Counted from the first letter of the stretch, positions 54,572-63,683 are shown. The stretch: 64,000 nucleotides of DNA from Rummeliibacillus sp963792445 (GCA_963792445.1 CAWBWO010000002.1:124001-188000), one strand, 5' to 3'. Notes: generated by a model from the sequence alone, not told the origin. Numbers and translations are program-made.

Positions 54572-56179
54572 ATGAAGGAAAGACTAACGAATGTAAAAGC
54601 TAAATTCGGTGGGTTTTGGAGTAGTCGAACAAAAGCACAAAAAGGAACTATTATTGGATCACTACTTGCAGTGGTGATTATAGCTTCTATTATTACATAC
54701 TTTGCAACTAGAGTATCCTATGCACCTTTGTTTTCGAACTTATCAGCCGCTGAAGTTGGGCAAATTAAAGAACAATTAGATTCAAAAGGAGTAAAGTATC
54801 AAATTACAAATGGTGGAACAGCTATTTCCGTACCAGAAGATCAAGTTGATAATTTGAAAGTGGATTTAGCTTCGCAAGGCTTTCCTCAATCTGGACAAAT
54901 TGATTACTCTTTCTTCTCAAAAAATGCGGGCTTCGGTATGACAGATAATGAGTTTAATGTATTAAAATTGGCATCTATGCAAACAGAACTAGCAAACCTT
55001 ATGAAGGAAGTTAAAGGTGTCAAAGACGCAAAAGTAATGCTTACATTACCTCAGCAAGGCGTATTCGTAAGTGATACACAACAAGAAGCTAGTGCTTCCA
55101 TCGTATTAAATACAGAACCTGGCTATCAATTTACAGATTCACAAATTAAAACTTTATATAATTTAGCCTCCAAAAGTGTACCCAACTTAAAACCTGAAAA
55201 TATTGTCATTACAAATCAATATTTTGAATACTACGATTTAAACTCTCAAAGTACGTCTATTTCGGGAAATGGGTTAGCATCATCAGATGCAGAGAAACAA
55301 TTGTCTATTAAAAAACAAATTGAACGTGATCTTCAAAGACAAGTGCAAACCATGCTTGGTCAATTAATGGGTCCAGGAAAAGCAGCTGTTTCAGTTACAA
55401 CAGATATTGATTTTACACAAGAAAAACGAGAGGAAAATCTCGTTGAACCTGTGGATAAACAAAATATGGCTGGTATCCAAATTAGTGCCCAAAAAATTAG
55501 TGAAACATATACAGGTGCTGGAGCTGCGGCTGGTGGGACACCTGAAGCTGGACAAAATACAGATAATTTCACAAATTATCAATCATCAGCAAATGGAAAT
55601 GGCGATTATGAAAAAACAGAAGATACAGTTAATTATGAAGTAAATCGTATTAAACGCCAAATCCATGAAAGCCCATATCGTATTCGCGATATTGGTATCC
55701 AAGTAATGGTGGAACCACCAAAAGCGAATGATCCAACATCATTACCTACTACTACACAATCTGACATTCAAAATATGCTTGCTTCCATCGTTCGTACAAC
55801 AATTGATAAAAACGAAGCTGGTCAGTTATCGAATGCTCAAATTAATCAAAAAGTAGTCGTAGGTGTAGAAAAATTAAATGGTAATTCTACCATTCCAACA
55901 ACTCAGAATAGTTCAATTCCATGGTGGGTATATGTAATTGGTGGCATTTTATTGGTCACTATTATTCTATTAGTATTCTTCATTATTCGATCTAGAAGAC
56001 AGGTAGAATATGAAGATGAATATATTTATGAAGATGAGGAAGACCCGTTAGAAATCGATGATATATCAGAAGAAAAAGAAACTGAAACAACACTTCGTAG
56101 AAAGCAACTTGAGAAAATGGCAAAAGAAAAACCAGAAGAGTTTGCAAAACTATTAAGAACTTGGATTTCAGAAGACTAA
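54572..56179 (+). CDS. fliF: Flagellar MS-ring protein FliF
   Basis: 535 residues from ATG 54572 (GGAGG SD at 54561-54565). An in-frame ATG at 54524 lies in the hairpin and is rejected. Membrane spans are at about 31-50 and 450-470. The periplasmic-type ring domains (YscJ/FliF) contain YAPLFSNLS and the segment around LPQQGVF. The acidic C-tail ending KLLRTWISED binds FliG. It builds the platform for the export gate and rotor. Confidence 0.95.
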   Translation: MKERLTNVKAKFGGFWSSRTKAQKGTIIGSLLAVVIIASIITYFATRVSYAPLFSNLSAAEVGQIKEQLDSKGVKYQITNGGTAISVPEDQVDNLKVDLASQGFPQSGQIDYSFFSKNAGFGMTDNEFNVLKLASMQTELANLMKEVKGVKDAKVMLTLPQQGVFVSDTQQEASASIVLNTEPGYQFTDSQIKTLYNLASKSVPNLKPENIVITNQYFEYYDLNSQSTSISGNGLASSDAEKQLSIKKQIERDLQRQVQTMLGQLMGPGKAAVSVTTDIDFTQEKREENLVEPVDKQNMAGIQISAQKISETYTGAGAAAGGTPEAGQNTDNFTNYQSSANGNGDYEKTEDTVNYEVNRIKRQIHESPYRIRDIGIQVMVEPPKANDPTSLPTTTQSDIQNMLASIVRTTIDKNEAGQLSNAQINQKVVVGVEKLNGNSTIPTTQNSSIPWWVYVIGGILLVTIILLVFFIIRSRRQVEYEDEYIYEDEEDPLEIDDISEEKETETTLRRKQLEKMAKEKPEEFAKLLRTWISED

Positions 56180-56193
56180 TGGAGGTTTAAGCT

Positions 56194-57207
56194 GTGAGTA
56201 AGAAAGAAAAAGGCTTGTCTGGTAAACAAAAAGCAGCACTTCTATTAATTTCTCTAGGACCTGAAGTTTCAGCTGCTGTTTATAAACACTTAAATGAAGA
56301 AGAGATTGAAAGGCTAACATTAGAAATCTCAAGCGTGAAAAAAGTTGAACCCGAGATTAAAGAAGAAATTATTGAAGAATTTCACAATATTGCGCTTGCT
56401 CAAGATTATATTTCACAAGGTGGTATTGGCTATGCCAAAACGGTATTAGAAAAAGCACTTGGAAATGATCAAGCGCAAGCAATTATTAACCGTTTAACAT
56501 CATCTTTACAAGTAAGACCATTTGACTTTGCGCGCCGTACGGATCCAACACAAATTTTTAACTTTATACAAAATGAGCATCCACAAACGATTGCTTTAAT
56601 TTTATCCTATTTAGAACCTCAACAAGCAGGTGTCATACTTTCTTCTTTACCACAGGAAGTACAAGCCGATATTGCAAAACGAATAGCGACAATGGATTCA
56701 ACTTCTCCTGAGGTAATCAGTGAAATTGAATCTGTCCTTGAACGTAAATTATCATCAACTGTGACACAAGACTACACAGAAACTGGTGGCGTAGATGCAG
56801 TAGTTGAAGTATTAAACGGAGTAGATCGTCAAACTGAAAAAACGATCCTCGATGCGCTCGAGATTCAAGACCCAGAACTTGCAGAAGAAATCAAAAAACG
56901 TATGTTTGTATTTGAAGATATTGTTACATTGGACAATCGTTCAATTCAACGAGTAATTCGTGATTGTGAAAATGAAGATTTGCTACTAGCTATGAAAATT
57001 TCAAGCGAAGAAGTAAAGGAAATTATCTTCAAAAATATGTCTCAGCGTATGGCTGAAACGTTCAAGGAAGAAATGGAAGTAATGGGACCCGTAAGGTTAA
57101 GAGATGTTGAAGAAGCACAATCTCGAATCGTTGCAGTAACACGTCGCTTAGAGGATGCGGGTGAAATCATTATTGCACGAGGTGGAGGGGATGAAGTCAT
57201 TGTCTAA
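56194..57207 (+). CDS. fliG: Flagellar motor switch protein FliG
   Basis: 337 residues. KQKAALLLISLGPEVSA at the N-terminus, the EHPQTIALILSYL motif of the middle domain, and a C-terminal charged torque helix (VMGPVRLRDVEEAQ). It transmits torque from the stator to FliF. GTG start at 56194 with GGAGG SD. It overlaps fliH by 17 bases. Confidence 0.96.
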   Translation: MSKKEKGLSGKQKAALLLISLGPEVSAAVYKHLNEEEIERLTLEISSVKKVEPEIKEEIIEEFHNIALAQDYISQGGIGYAKTVLEKALGNDQAQAIINRLTSSLQVRPFDFARRTDPTQIFNFIQNEHPQTIALILSYLEPQQAGVILSSLPQEVQADIAKRIATMDSTSPEVISEIESVLERKLSSTVTQDYTETGGVDAVVEVLNGVDRQTEKTILDALEIQDPELAEEIKKRMFVFEDIVTLDNRSIQRVIRDCENEDLLLAMKISSEEVKEIIFKNMSQRMAETFKEEMEVMGPVRLRDVEEAQSRIVAVTRRLEDAGEIIIARGGGDEVIV

Positions 57208-57967
57208 AATTATTCGATTTGACAATCCCAAAGGCTCAAAAGATAAATTCCGTACGATTGAAATAAAAGAATTGAATTTCCAAAAAGATAACGAAATAAC
57301 AGAAACAAATCTAGAGAATATTCTGGAAGAACGTGAACAGCTATTAAATGAAGCAATTCATGAAATCCAAATTCAAAAAGAATCTTTCCAAGAACAATGT
57401 CTGATAGAGAAGCAAGCTTTAGAGGAAGAAAAAAATAACTGGCAAGAGGAAAAAATGATCTTACAGCAACAGGCATATGAGGAGGCCTTTCAACAAGGGT
57501 TAGAAGAAGGAAGATTGAAGGCAAAAGCCAATATGTCTGAAGCCATTCAGCAAGCAAATAATACCATCTCTCAATCTAAGGTAAATGCAGATCAATACTT
57601 ACATGAACAAGAAACAATTATTTTAGATCTTGCCATTCGCGCTGCAGAAAGAATACTTGGCACTGTATTAGAAGAAAATCATGAGCGATATATCGATATT
57701 GTACGAAGAGGATTAAAAGAAGCAAGGGAAATGAAAGAAATTACACTTTACGTTTCACCTAGCTATTACCAAATAGTATCGGAACATCGAGATGAGTTAA
57801 GTGAAATGTTTCCAGTTGGTGTACCTTTCATGATTTTTGTCAATGAAGATATGGATGAAACAGATTGCTATATTGAAACAAATCATGGAAGAATCATTGT
57901 TAGTCTAGACCAGCAACTAAATGAGCTTAGATTGAAGCTATTAGAAATTTTAGAAAGCGGGAATTAG
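57191..57967 (+). CDS. fliH: Flagellar export ATPase regulator FliH
   Basis: 258 residues from ATG 57191, within the end of fliG. GGTGG at 57181-57185 may serve as SD. TTG 57200 would fit GGAGGGG better, so the start is uncertain. A long coiled coil (about 40-130, Glu/Gln-rich with AYEEAFQQGLEEGRLK) leads to the FliH C-domain. It holds FliI in check and at the export gate. Confidence 0.92.
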   Translation: MKSLSKIIRFDNPKGSKDKFRTIEIKELNFQKDNEITETNLENILEEREQLLNEAIHEIQIQKESFQEQCLIEKQALEEEKNNWQEEKMILQQQAYEEAFQQGLEEGRLKAKANMSEAIQQANNTISQSKVNADQYLHEQETIILDLAIRAAERILGTVLEENHERYIDIVRRGLKEAREMKEITLYVSPSYYQIVSEHRDELSEMFPVGVPFMIFVNEDMDETDCYIETNHGRIIVSLDQQLNELRLKLLEILESGN

Positions 57968-57968
57968 C

Positions 57969-59297
57969 ATGATGAAAGCGGCGGATCTAGTAGAACAAAT
58001 TTCATCTATCCAAACTTTTAAAAAGTTTGGCCGTGTTACAAGAGTTGTAGGTCTTATGATTGAATCTCAAGGACCTGATAGCTCAATTGGAGATGTTTGT
58101 AAAATTCATGTGAATACTGTCAAACATGGTCATCAAGTCATTCTTGCTGAAGTAGTTGGATTTAAGGATGAAATTGTTGTATTAATGCCTTATACATCTC
58201 TCCGCGAAATTTCAATTGGCTGTTTAGTTGAAGGAACAGGAAAACCTTTAGAAATACAAGTAGGTCCTGAACTTATTGGCAAAGTATTAGATTCAATGGG
58301 ATTACCTATTGATGGTAGTAGTTTGCCGAAAGGTTTGAAAACTGTACAAACAGAAGAAGATCCGCCAAATCCTTTAACAAGGCCACCAATAAATGAAACT
58401 TTAGAAGTTGGTGTGAAAGCAATTGATGGCATGTTAACAGTTGGAAAAGGTCAACGTGTTGGTATCTTTGCTGGTTCAGGTGTAGGGAAATCTACATTAC
58501 TTGGAATGATTGCTAGAAACACAGTTGCTGATTTAAATGTCATCGCATTAATTGGCGAACGTGGACGTGAGGTTCGAGAATTTATAGAAAGAGACTTAGG
58601 GGCTGATGGGTTAAAACGTTCTATCGTCGTAGCTGCAACTTCCGATCAGCCAGCACTAATGCGTATAAAAGGTGCTTTTACTGCAACAGCTATTGCGGAG
58701 TATTTTCGTAATAAAGGATTAAACGTCATGTTAATGATGGATTCCGTAACCCGAGTTGCCATGGCTCAACGTGAAGTAGGACTTGCAACAGGGGAACCTC
58801 CCGCTCAAAAAGGGTATACACCTTCAGTCTTTGGAATATTACCAAAACTATTAGAACGGACAGGGACCAACGAATTTGGAACGATTACAGCCTTCTATAC
58901 GGTTCTTGTTGATGGAGATGATATGAACGAACCGATTGCAGATACCGTTCGGGGGATTCTTGATGGTCATATTGTATTAGATCGAACATTAGCAAATAAA
59001 GGGCAATATCCTGCAATTAATGTTTTGAAAAGCGTCAGCAGATTGATGAATCATATTGCTACGAATGAGCACAAAAAGTGCGCTGAGCATCTAAGAGAAC
59101 TATATTACACCTATGATAAATCAGAGGATTTAATTAATATTGGTGCTTACAAAAAAGGCACTTCTAAGGAAATAGATGAAGCCATTTTTTATGAGCCATT
59201 AATCACGAGCTTCTTAAAACAAGGATACATGGATAAAGTGAGTATGGAAGAAACCGTTGCTGAAATAGTGAAATTAGGAAATGGCGGTGGCAGTTAG
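57969..59297 (+). CDS. fliI: Flagellum-specific ATPase FliI
   Basis: 442 residues (ATG 57969 or 57972). F1-beta-like fold with Walker A GIFAGSGVGKSTLLG (about 165-180), LIGERGREVREFIERDL and MMDSVTRVAMAQREVGLATGE in parts. It drives flagellar protein export with FliH and FliJ. The SD is weak, so coupling to fliH (one base apart) is likely. Confidence 0.96.
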   Translation: MMKAADLVEQISSIQTFKKFGRVTRVVGLMIESQGPDSSIGDVCKIHVNTVKHGHQVILAEVVGFKDEIVVLMPYTSLREISIGCLVEGTGKPLEIQVGPELIGKVLDSMGLPIDGSSLPKGLKTVQTEEDPPNPLTRPPINETLEVGVKAIDGMLTVGKGQRVGIFAGSGVGKSTLLGMIARNTVADLNVIALIGERGREVREFIERDLGADGLKRSIVVAATSDQPALMRIKGAFTATAIAEYFRNKGLNVMLMMDSVTRVAMAQREVGLATGEPPAQKGYTPSVFGILPKLLERTGTNEFGTITAFYTVLVDGDDMNEPIADTVRGILDGHIVLDRTLANKGQYPAINVLKSVSRLMNHIATNEHKKCAEHLRELYYTYDKSEDLINIGAYKKGTSKEIDEAIFYEPLITSFLKQGYMDKVSMEETVAEIVKLGNGGGS

Positions 59298-59747
59298 ATG
59301 CAAGCTTATAAGTATCGCTTTGACCAAGTGATGAATGTCAAACAGCAAGAAAAAACTCAGACTGAAATCGCATATAAAGAAGCTACTAAGTCATTTGAAG
59401 ATGTGGCAACAAAGCTCTATAACCTTCTTAAGAAAAAAGAAGATTTAATCGATTTTCAAGAGAAGAAGTTAGCAAAAGGATCCACAATTGATGAAATTCA
59501 TCATTATTCAAGATTTTTAGATAGTATTGAAAAAACAATTAATGAAACCCAACAAAAGGTAATACATGCTCGTTCGAAAATGGAGTGGCATAAAGATAAA
59601 TTATTGGAGAAATCGTTAGAATATCGTAAGTATGAAAAGATGAAAGAAAAGGATTTCCAAAAGTTTCAAAAAGAACAAGACCGCCTTGAGATGATTAAGC
59701 TAGATGAGCTATCTTCCATCGCATTTTACAATAAAGAAATCAGGTGA
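59298..59747 (+). CDS. fliJ: Flagellar export chaperone FliJ
   Basis: 149 residues, nearly all alpha-helical coiled coil. It starts YKYRFDQVMNVKQQEKTQTE and ends KMKEKDFQKFQKEQDRLE. It is the central stalk of the export ATPase. It directly abuts fliI. Confidence 0.92.
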   Translation: MQAYKYRFDQVMNVKQQEKTQTEIAYKEATKSFEDVATKLYNLLKKKEDLIDFQEKKLAKGSTIDEIHHYSRFLDSIEKTINETQQKVIHARSKMEWHKDKLLEKSLEYRKYEKMKEKDFQKFQKEQDRLEMIKLDELSSIAFYNKEIR

Positions 59748-59751
59748 GAAC

Positions 59752-60366
59752 ATGGCAACACAACCCCGAAAAAAAGTTAAAAAGCAAAGTGTGCAAATTG
59801 AAGAAGCTGAAGAAAAAAAGCCTAGTATGATTCAAAAGTTATTCTTTTGGGTTATTATTCCGTTACTCTTCATATCTGCTGTTCTCCTGATTGCTGCAGA
59901 AGTAACAGGTACTAATGTTTTTGAAAAAGCAAAGGAATTATCCGGGGGGACTTCCGAGCAAAGTGCCAAGGAAGTTAGTAAAGTCAATTCATTTAATGAA
60001 AAACAAATTGCAGATATAAAAGCACAACTTCAGGAAAAAGAAGCGGAAATCGCCAAATTGCAAGGTCAAGTAGAAGATGCAAAAAGTGAAGCCTCTAAAA
60101 CAAAAATTGAAAAACATCGATTAGAAGTTCAAATAGACAAGCTTGAAAATGCCAAAGACGAAACAAAATTAAATACTAGTGATATTGTAAAAACTTATGA
60201 AAAAATGGCACCTAAATCTGCAGCTCCTATTATTACAAATATGAAGGATGCTGACGCGTTGAAAATTCTATCTAGCTTAAAACCTGATATATTAGCAGGA
60301 ATCTTAGCGAAGATGCCTTCCGATAAAGCTGCACATTATACAGAATTACTATCCAAAAATAACTAA
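59752..60366 (+). CDS. MotE/YlxF family membrane protein, stator-related
   Basis: 204 residues from ATG 59752 (CAGGTGAG SD). The in-frame ATG at 59704 overlaps fliJ too far. One N-terminal membrane span (about 24-45), a coiled coil (about 85-135) and an MgtE-N-like C-terminal domain (MKDADALKILSSLKPDILAG). MotE-type proteins gate or chaperone MotA/MotC stators in other bacteria. The role here is inferred. Confidence 0.85.
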   Translation: MATQPRKKVKKQSVQIEEAEEKKPSMIQKLFFWVIIPLLFISAVLLIAAEVTGTNVFEKAKELSGGTSEQSAKEVSKVNSFNEKQIADIKAQLQEKEAEIAKLQGQVEDAKSEASKTKIEKHRLEVQIDKLENAKDETKLNTSDIVKTYEKMAPKSAAPIITNMKDADALKILSSLKPDILAGILAKMPSDKAAHYTELLSKNN

Positions 60367-60394
60367 TGATTATTCACTTGAAGGAGGTGAAAAG

Positions 60395-61780
60395 GTGAAT
60401 ATTGAGTCGCTAAAATCTAATCCAGTCAAAAATACAATATCGACGACTAAGGAAAAGACAAATTCGAATTCGAAAGACTTTGCAAATATGCTCACGAAAG
60501 CTAGTAGTGCGACTTCGGTTCAGGATCAACTTGAGGCGAAGCCAAGTGATAAGGATACTTCGAAAATAGACGTAGAAACGAAGGAATCAACAAACCGTTC
60601 TACACTAATTGAAGAAAAAACAACACAAACTACTGATCAGTCAATTGAAATACAGGAAACGAAGGAAACAACTACTTCTCCAAGTCGTTTTGCTATTAAT
60701 TTATCAAATGGATTAGAACTACTACTGGGTTCTGTTTCAAAACTTGTAAATCATTCAAATACACCAAAAGAGATTTCGATGGATGATCTATCGTCTATTA
60801 TTAATGCAACATCCTTACAAGACTTTGGAAATGCATTAGGGTTAAGTTCAGAACAAGTAAAATCAATAGAAGGATTATCACTAGACAAAATCTTGCAAGT
60901 TATTGGAACTAAAAAAGAAGATTTACAAAAAGTTGTACAACAATTAACAGGTGATGAAGTAAAAGCTGAAGATGTATGGGACATGCTTAGTGGAATCAAT
61001 CAAAATTTACCCACTTTTATTCAAAGAATGATGTCAGCCATTAATGGAGATTCTGCATCAACTGTTTCTAAATCTCAAGCATCACAAGTTTTACAATTTT
61101 TAAAAATAGTTGAACTGATTGCTCCTAAAACAGACTTATTGCTCGGCCAAGAGTATCAAACTTTCCAAGTGAAAGAATTGTTATCAACTCTGTCAGCCAA
61201 TGTAAAACAAATTCAAGAAACACAACATGAGGCTTTACCTGTAAAAACAAGCGATGCACAACCGTTAACTTTAAAACTTGTAGATCTTTCGCCAAATCAA
61301 AATATTGGTATAATGCAACCAACTTCGAAGGAGAACACAACGGTTACCTTAAATCTACCGGTAAACAAATCTTCTCAAGCAGAGGCATTTGTGAAAGAAT
61401 TTCAAGCGATTATGAATCGTGGTCAATTTGCAAATAATGCAGCAGGTACAAAGTTATTGATCAAACTTTACCCGGAAAATTTAGGGTCCATCCGTGTCGA
61501 ACTTATACAAAGAGATGGTATTATGACAGCACGATTGTTAGCCTCAACGAATATTGGAAAACAAATGCTTGAAAGTCAACTACAACAATTGAAACAGGGA
61601 TTAGTAAACCAAAATATTCAATTAGACCGAATTGATGTTGCGCAAGCGCTAAATGAAACCAATCGTAATGAAAGAGAAAACAACAACAGTTCCAACATGC
61701 TTTCAAGCAACATTCAGATGAACAACAAAAGCAACAAAAAGATGAAAATGAAGAGAAGTCAAATTTTAATGATTTCTTAA
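60395..61780 (+). CDS. fliK: Flagellar hook-length control protein FliK, 3' end frameshifted
   Basis: 461 residues as read, from GTG 60395 with GGAGGTG SD. A low-complexity N-terminal ruler precedes the Flg-hook domain (about 320-420, LLIKLYPENLGSIRVELIQ). After NERE the as-read end is an odd KKMKMKRSQILMIS. In the other frame from 61681 it continues QQQFQHAFKQ and ends NFNDFLMELEV with TAG at 61795-61797, 3 bases before flgD. One A is therefore probably missing in the run 61677-61680. Intact FliK measures hook length and switches export specificity. Confidence 0.88.
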   Translation: MNIESLKSNPVKNTISTTKEKTNSNSKDFANMLTKASSATSVQDQLEAKPSDKDTSKIDVETKESTNRSTLIEEKTTQTTDQSIEIQETKETTTSPSRFAINLSNGLELLLGSVSKLVNHSNTPKEISMDDLSSIINATSLQDFGNALGLSSEQVKSIEGLSLDKILQVIGTKKEDLQKVVQQLTGDEVKAEDVWDMLSGINQNLPTFIQRMMSAINGDSASTVSKSQASQVLQFLKIVELIAPKTDLLLGQEYQTFQVKELLSTLSANVKQIQETQHEALPVKTSDAQPLTLKLVDLSPNQNIGIMQPTSKENTTVTLNLPVNKSSQAEAFVKEFQAIMNRGQFANNAAGTKLLIKLYPENLGSIRVELIQRDGIMTARLLASTNIGKQMLESQLQQLKQGLVNQNIQLDRIDVAQALNETNRNERENNNSSNMLSSNIQMNNKSNKKMKMKRSQILMIS

Positions 61781-61800
61781 TGGAGTTGGAGGTTTAGAAT

Positions 61801-62475
61801 ATGGCAGATACAACAGTTACAGATAAGACCATTTCAGCAGATTATTATTTATCCAACAAAGCAGCTGAAACGAAACAAACTGGCAATAGTTCATTAAACA
61901 AAGATGCTTTCCTACAACTGCTGATTACGCAATTGCAAAACCAAGATCCAACGAGCCCAATGGATGATAAAGAATTTATATCGCAAATGGCCCAATTTTC
62001 ATCCTTAGAACAAATGCAAAATGTTGCAAAATCAATTGAATCACTATCTAGCATTGCAAAACAATCGCAGTTAATTGAATATAATAATTTCATTGGTAAG
62101 AGTGTGAATTGGCATGAAGCAACCTCTAAAACAGATGAAAATGGGAATGCTGTGATCGATTCTGGTACTGGAACTGTTAGCAAAATTTCTTATAACGGTG
62201 ATTCAGTTGTCATTACGCTTTCAGATGGTAAAAAACTTTCTCCTGCAAATATTTCTGAAGTGGTTGGAACGATAGCAGGAAACAGTTCATCCAATTCGCT
62301 TGTCGAAGCTAGTATGTTAATAGGAAATAGCGTATCTTACACGGAAGGCAACACTTCTGAAGAATTTACAGCAAACGTGAAATCAGTCAAAAAATCATCT
62401 GATGGCAGCGTTATTTTCGTGTTATCTAACGGAAAGGAAGTTAAAATAGATCAATTATCCTCTATTTCAGAATAA
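61801..62475 (+). CDS. flgD: Flagellar hook cap protein FlgD
   Basis: 224 residues. Signature LNKDAFLQLLITQLQNQDPTSPMDDKEFISQMAQF-type N-terminal domain (motif LLITQLQNQDP at about 38-48). Two C-terminal beta repeats follow, one with FIGKSVNW and one with LIGNSVSY. FlgD caps the growing hook. GGAGTTGGAGG SD before ATG 61801. Confidence 0.95.
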   Translation: MADTTVTDKTISADYYLSNKAAETKQTGNSSLNKDAFLQLLITQLQNQDPTSPMDDKEFISQMAQFSSLEQMQNVAKSIESLSSIAKQSQLIEYNNFIGKSVNWHEATSKTDENGNAVIDSGTGTVSKISYNGDSVVITLSDGKKLSPANISEVVGTIAGNSSSNSLVEASMLIGNSVSYTEGNTSEEFTANVKSVKKSSDGSVIFVLSNGKEVKIDQLSSISE

Positions 62476-62480
62476 GGAGG

Positions 62481-62543
62481 ATGAAAAAAACTTCAGGAGT
62501 GCGTTTATACATATCGAAGATTGAAAAAGAGAACGAGTTTTAA
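62481..62543 (+). other. Possible 20-codon ORF in the flgD-flgE gap
   Basis: ATG 62481 directly follows AAGGAGG (no spacer) and reads 20 residues (MKKTSGVRLYISKIEKENEF). The absent spacer argues against efficient translation. Some Bacillales have a larger flagellar operon gene (TIGR02530 family) at this place, and none is visible here. It could be a remnant or mere chance. Confidence 0.25.
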
Positions 62544-62606
62544 ATGAAGTTTTCTAAGTGAAATCAAAAAATTATACTCTTCAAACTGAAAGGGAGATGA
62601 ATATTT

Positions 62607-63683
62607 ATGTTACGTTCTATGTATTCAGGAATTAGTGGTCTTCGTAATTTTCAAACAAAGTTAGATGTTATTGGAAACAACATTTCAAACGTTAACACCT
62701 ATGGTTTCAAAAAAGGTCGTGTAATCTTCAAAGATTTAATCTCACAAACAACACAAGGTGCAACAGCCCCTGGAGCTACGCTTGGTGGGACAAACCCAAA
62801 ACAAATCGGTCTTGGCTCGCAAATCGCAGCAATCGATACAATACATGATGCAGGATCTATGCAAACAACAAATAGAACATTAGACTGTGCGGTTTCTGGA
62901 GATGGTTACTTTGTCGTACAAGATGGTGATGAGCAGTATTTTACTCGTGCTGGAAACTTCTATTTAGATAGTAATGGTACATTAGTTACTGCGGATGGCA
63001 AAAAAGTTCTGATGGATAACGAAGCAGCAATTCCAACAGATGCTACCCAAATTACAATAGGAAAAGATGGTACAGTTTCTTATACTCAAAATAATACACT
63101 TGTAACTGCAGGACAAATTCAAATTGCCCGTTTTGCCAATACTGGTGGTTTAACGAAAGTAGGTGGAAACTACTACAAGCCTTCCAATAACTCTGGTGAT
63201 GCTGTTATTGGCGCTCCAAATGCTGAGGGGAGAGGTACCATAGAATCAGGATTCTTAGAAATGTCCAATGTAGATTTATCAGAAGAGTTTACCGAAATGA
63301 TTGTTGCGCAACGTGGTTTCCAAGCAAACTCTCGTATTATTACAACTTCAGATGAAATTCTTCAAGAATTAGTAAATCTTAAAACGATAATGAATGAACA
63401 TGAAAGATTAGTTAATGGAAGGAGGCTGGGCCGGCTCTCTATACCCCGGTCCTTAAATCCTATGATTGCTCTAACGAAATTAAATAAAAAACCGTTCTCA
63501 TTGAATGCTTTATACATAGAATCGATTGAGGAATTTCCTGATACGACAATCACGTTAACAACCGGGAGAAAATATGTTGTATTAGAATCTATGGATGAGG
63601 TCCAAAGAAAAATGATTGAGTTTTATCGTAGTGTGCAACTCCTATCAAACCCGCATTTAAGAGGTGAAAAGGATGAAGAATAA
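62607..63683 (+). CDS. flgE: Flagellar hook protein FlgE, fused as read to downstream FlbD
   Basis: 358 residues as read. Residues 1-258 are a complete short FlgE: YSGISGLRNFQTKLDVIGNN at the N-terminus, SGDGYFVVQ, and the C-terminal IVAQRGFQANSRIITTSDEI and LQELVNLK. The expected ending is VNLKR plus stop. That ending appears if one A of the run 63381-63384 is removed (AAA-CGA-TAA, stop at 63388-63390). As sequenced, the frame instead reads through about 23 non-conserved codons into flbD. FlgE subunits polymerise to the hook, where such a tail would probably interfere. Confidence 0.9.
   Translation: MLRSMYSGISGLRNFQTKLDVIGNNISNVNTYGFKKGRVIFKDLISQTTQGATAPGATLGGTNPKQIGLGSQIAAIDTIHDAGSMQTTNRTLDCAVSGDGYFVVQDGDEQYFTRAGNFYLDSNGTLVTADGKKVLMDNEAAIPTDATQITIGKDGTVSYTQNNTLVTAGQIQIARFANTGGLTKVGGNYYKPSNNSGDAVIGAPNAEGRGTIESGFLEMSNVDLSEEFTEMIVAQRGFQANSRIITTSDEILQELVNLKTIMNEHERLVNGRRLGRLSIPRSLNPMIALTKLNKKPFSLNALYIESIEEFPDTTITLTTGRKYVVLESMDEVQRKMIEFYRSVQLLSNPHLRGEKDEE
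63428..63452 (+). other. GC-rich stem-loop between SD and ATG of flbD
   Basis: GGGCCGG at 63428-63434 pairs with CCGGTCC at 63446-63452 (one G-U), with an 11-base loop. Excising it would leave 11 bases between GGAGG and the ATG, an ordinary spacing. It stands out in AT-rich surroundings. Confidence 0.6.
63462..63683 (+). CDS. Flagellar protein FlbD/SwrD-like
   Basis: 73 residues from ATG 63462, starting MIALTKLNKKPFSLNALYIE and containing TPDTTITL-like FPDTTITLTTGRKYVV, the FlbD family core. B. subtilis SwrD (YlzI) increases motor power for swarming. The strong SD GGAAGGAGG at 63417-63425 is 36 bases from the ATG, with a GC-rich hairpin between. In this sequence the frame is joined to flgE. 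The 3' end overlaps fliL by 11 bases. Confidence 0.82.
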   Translation: MIALTKLNKKPFSLNALYIESIEEFPDTTITLTTGRKYVVLESMDEVQRKMIEFYRSVQLLSNPHLRGEKDEE

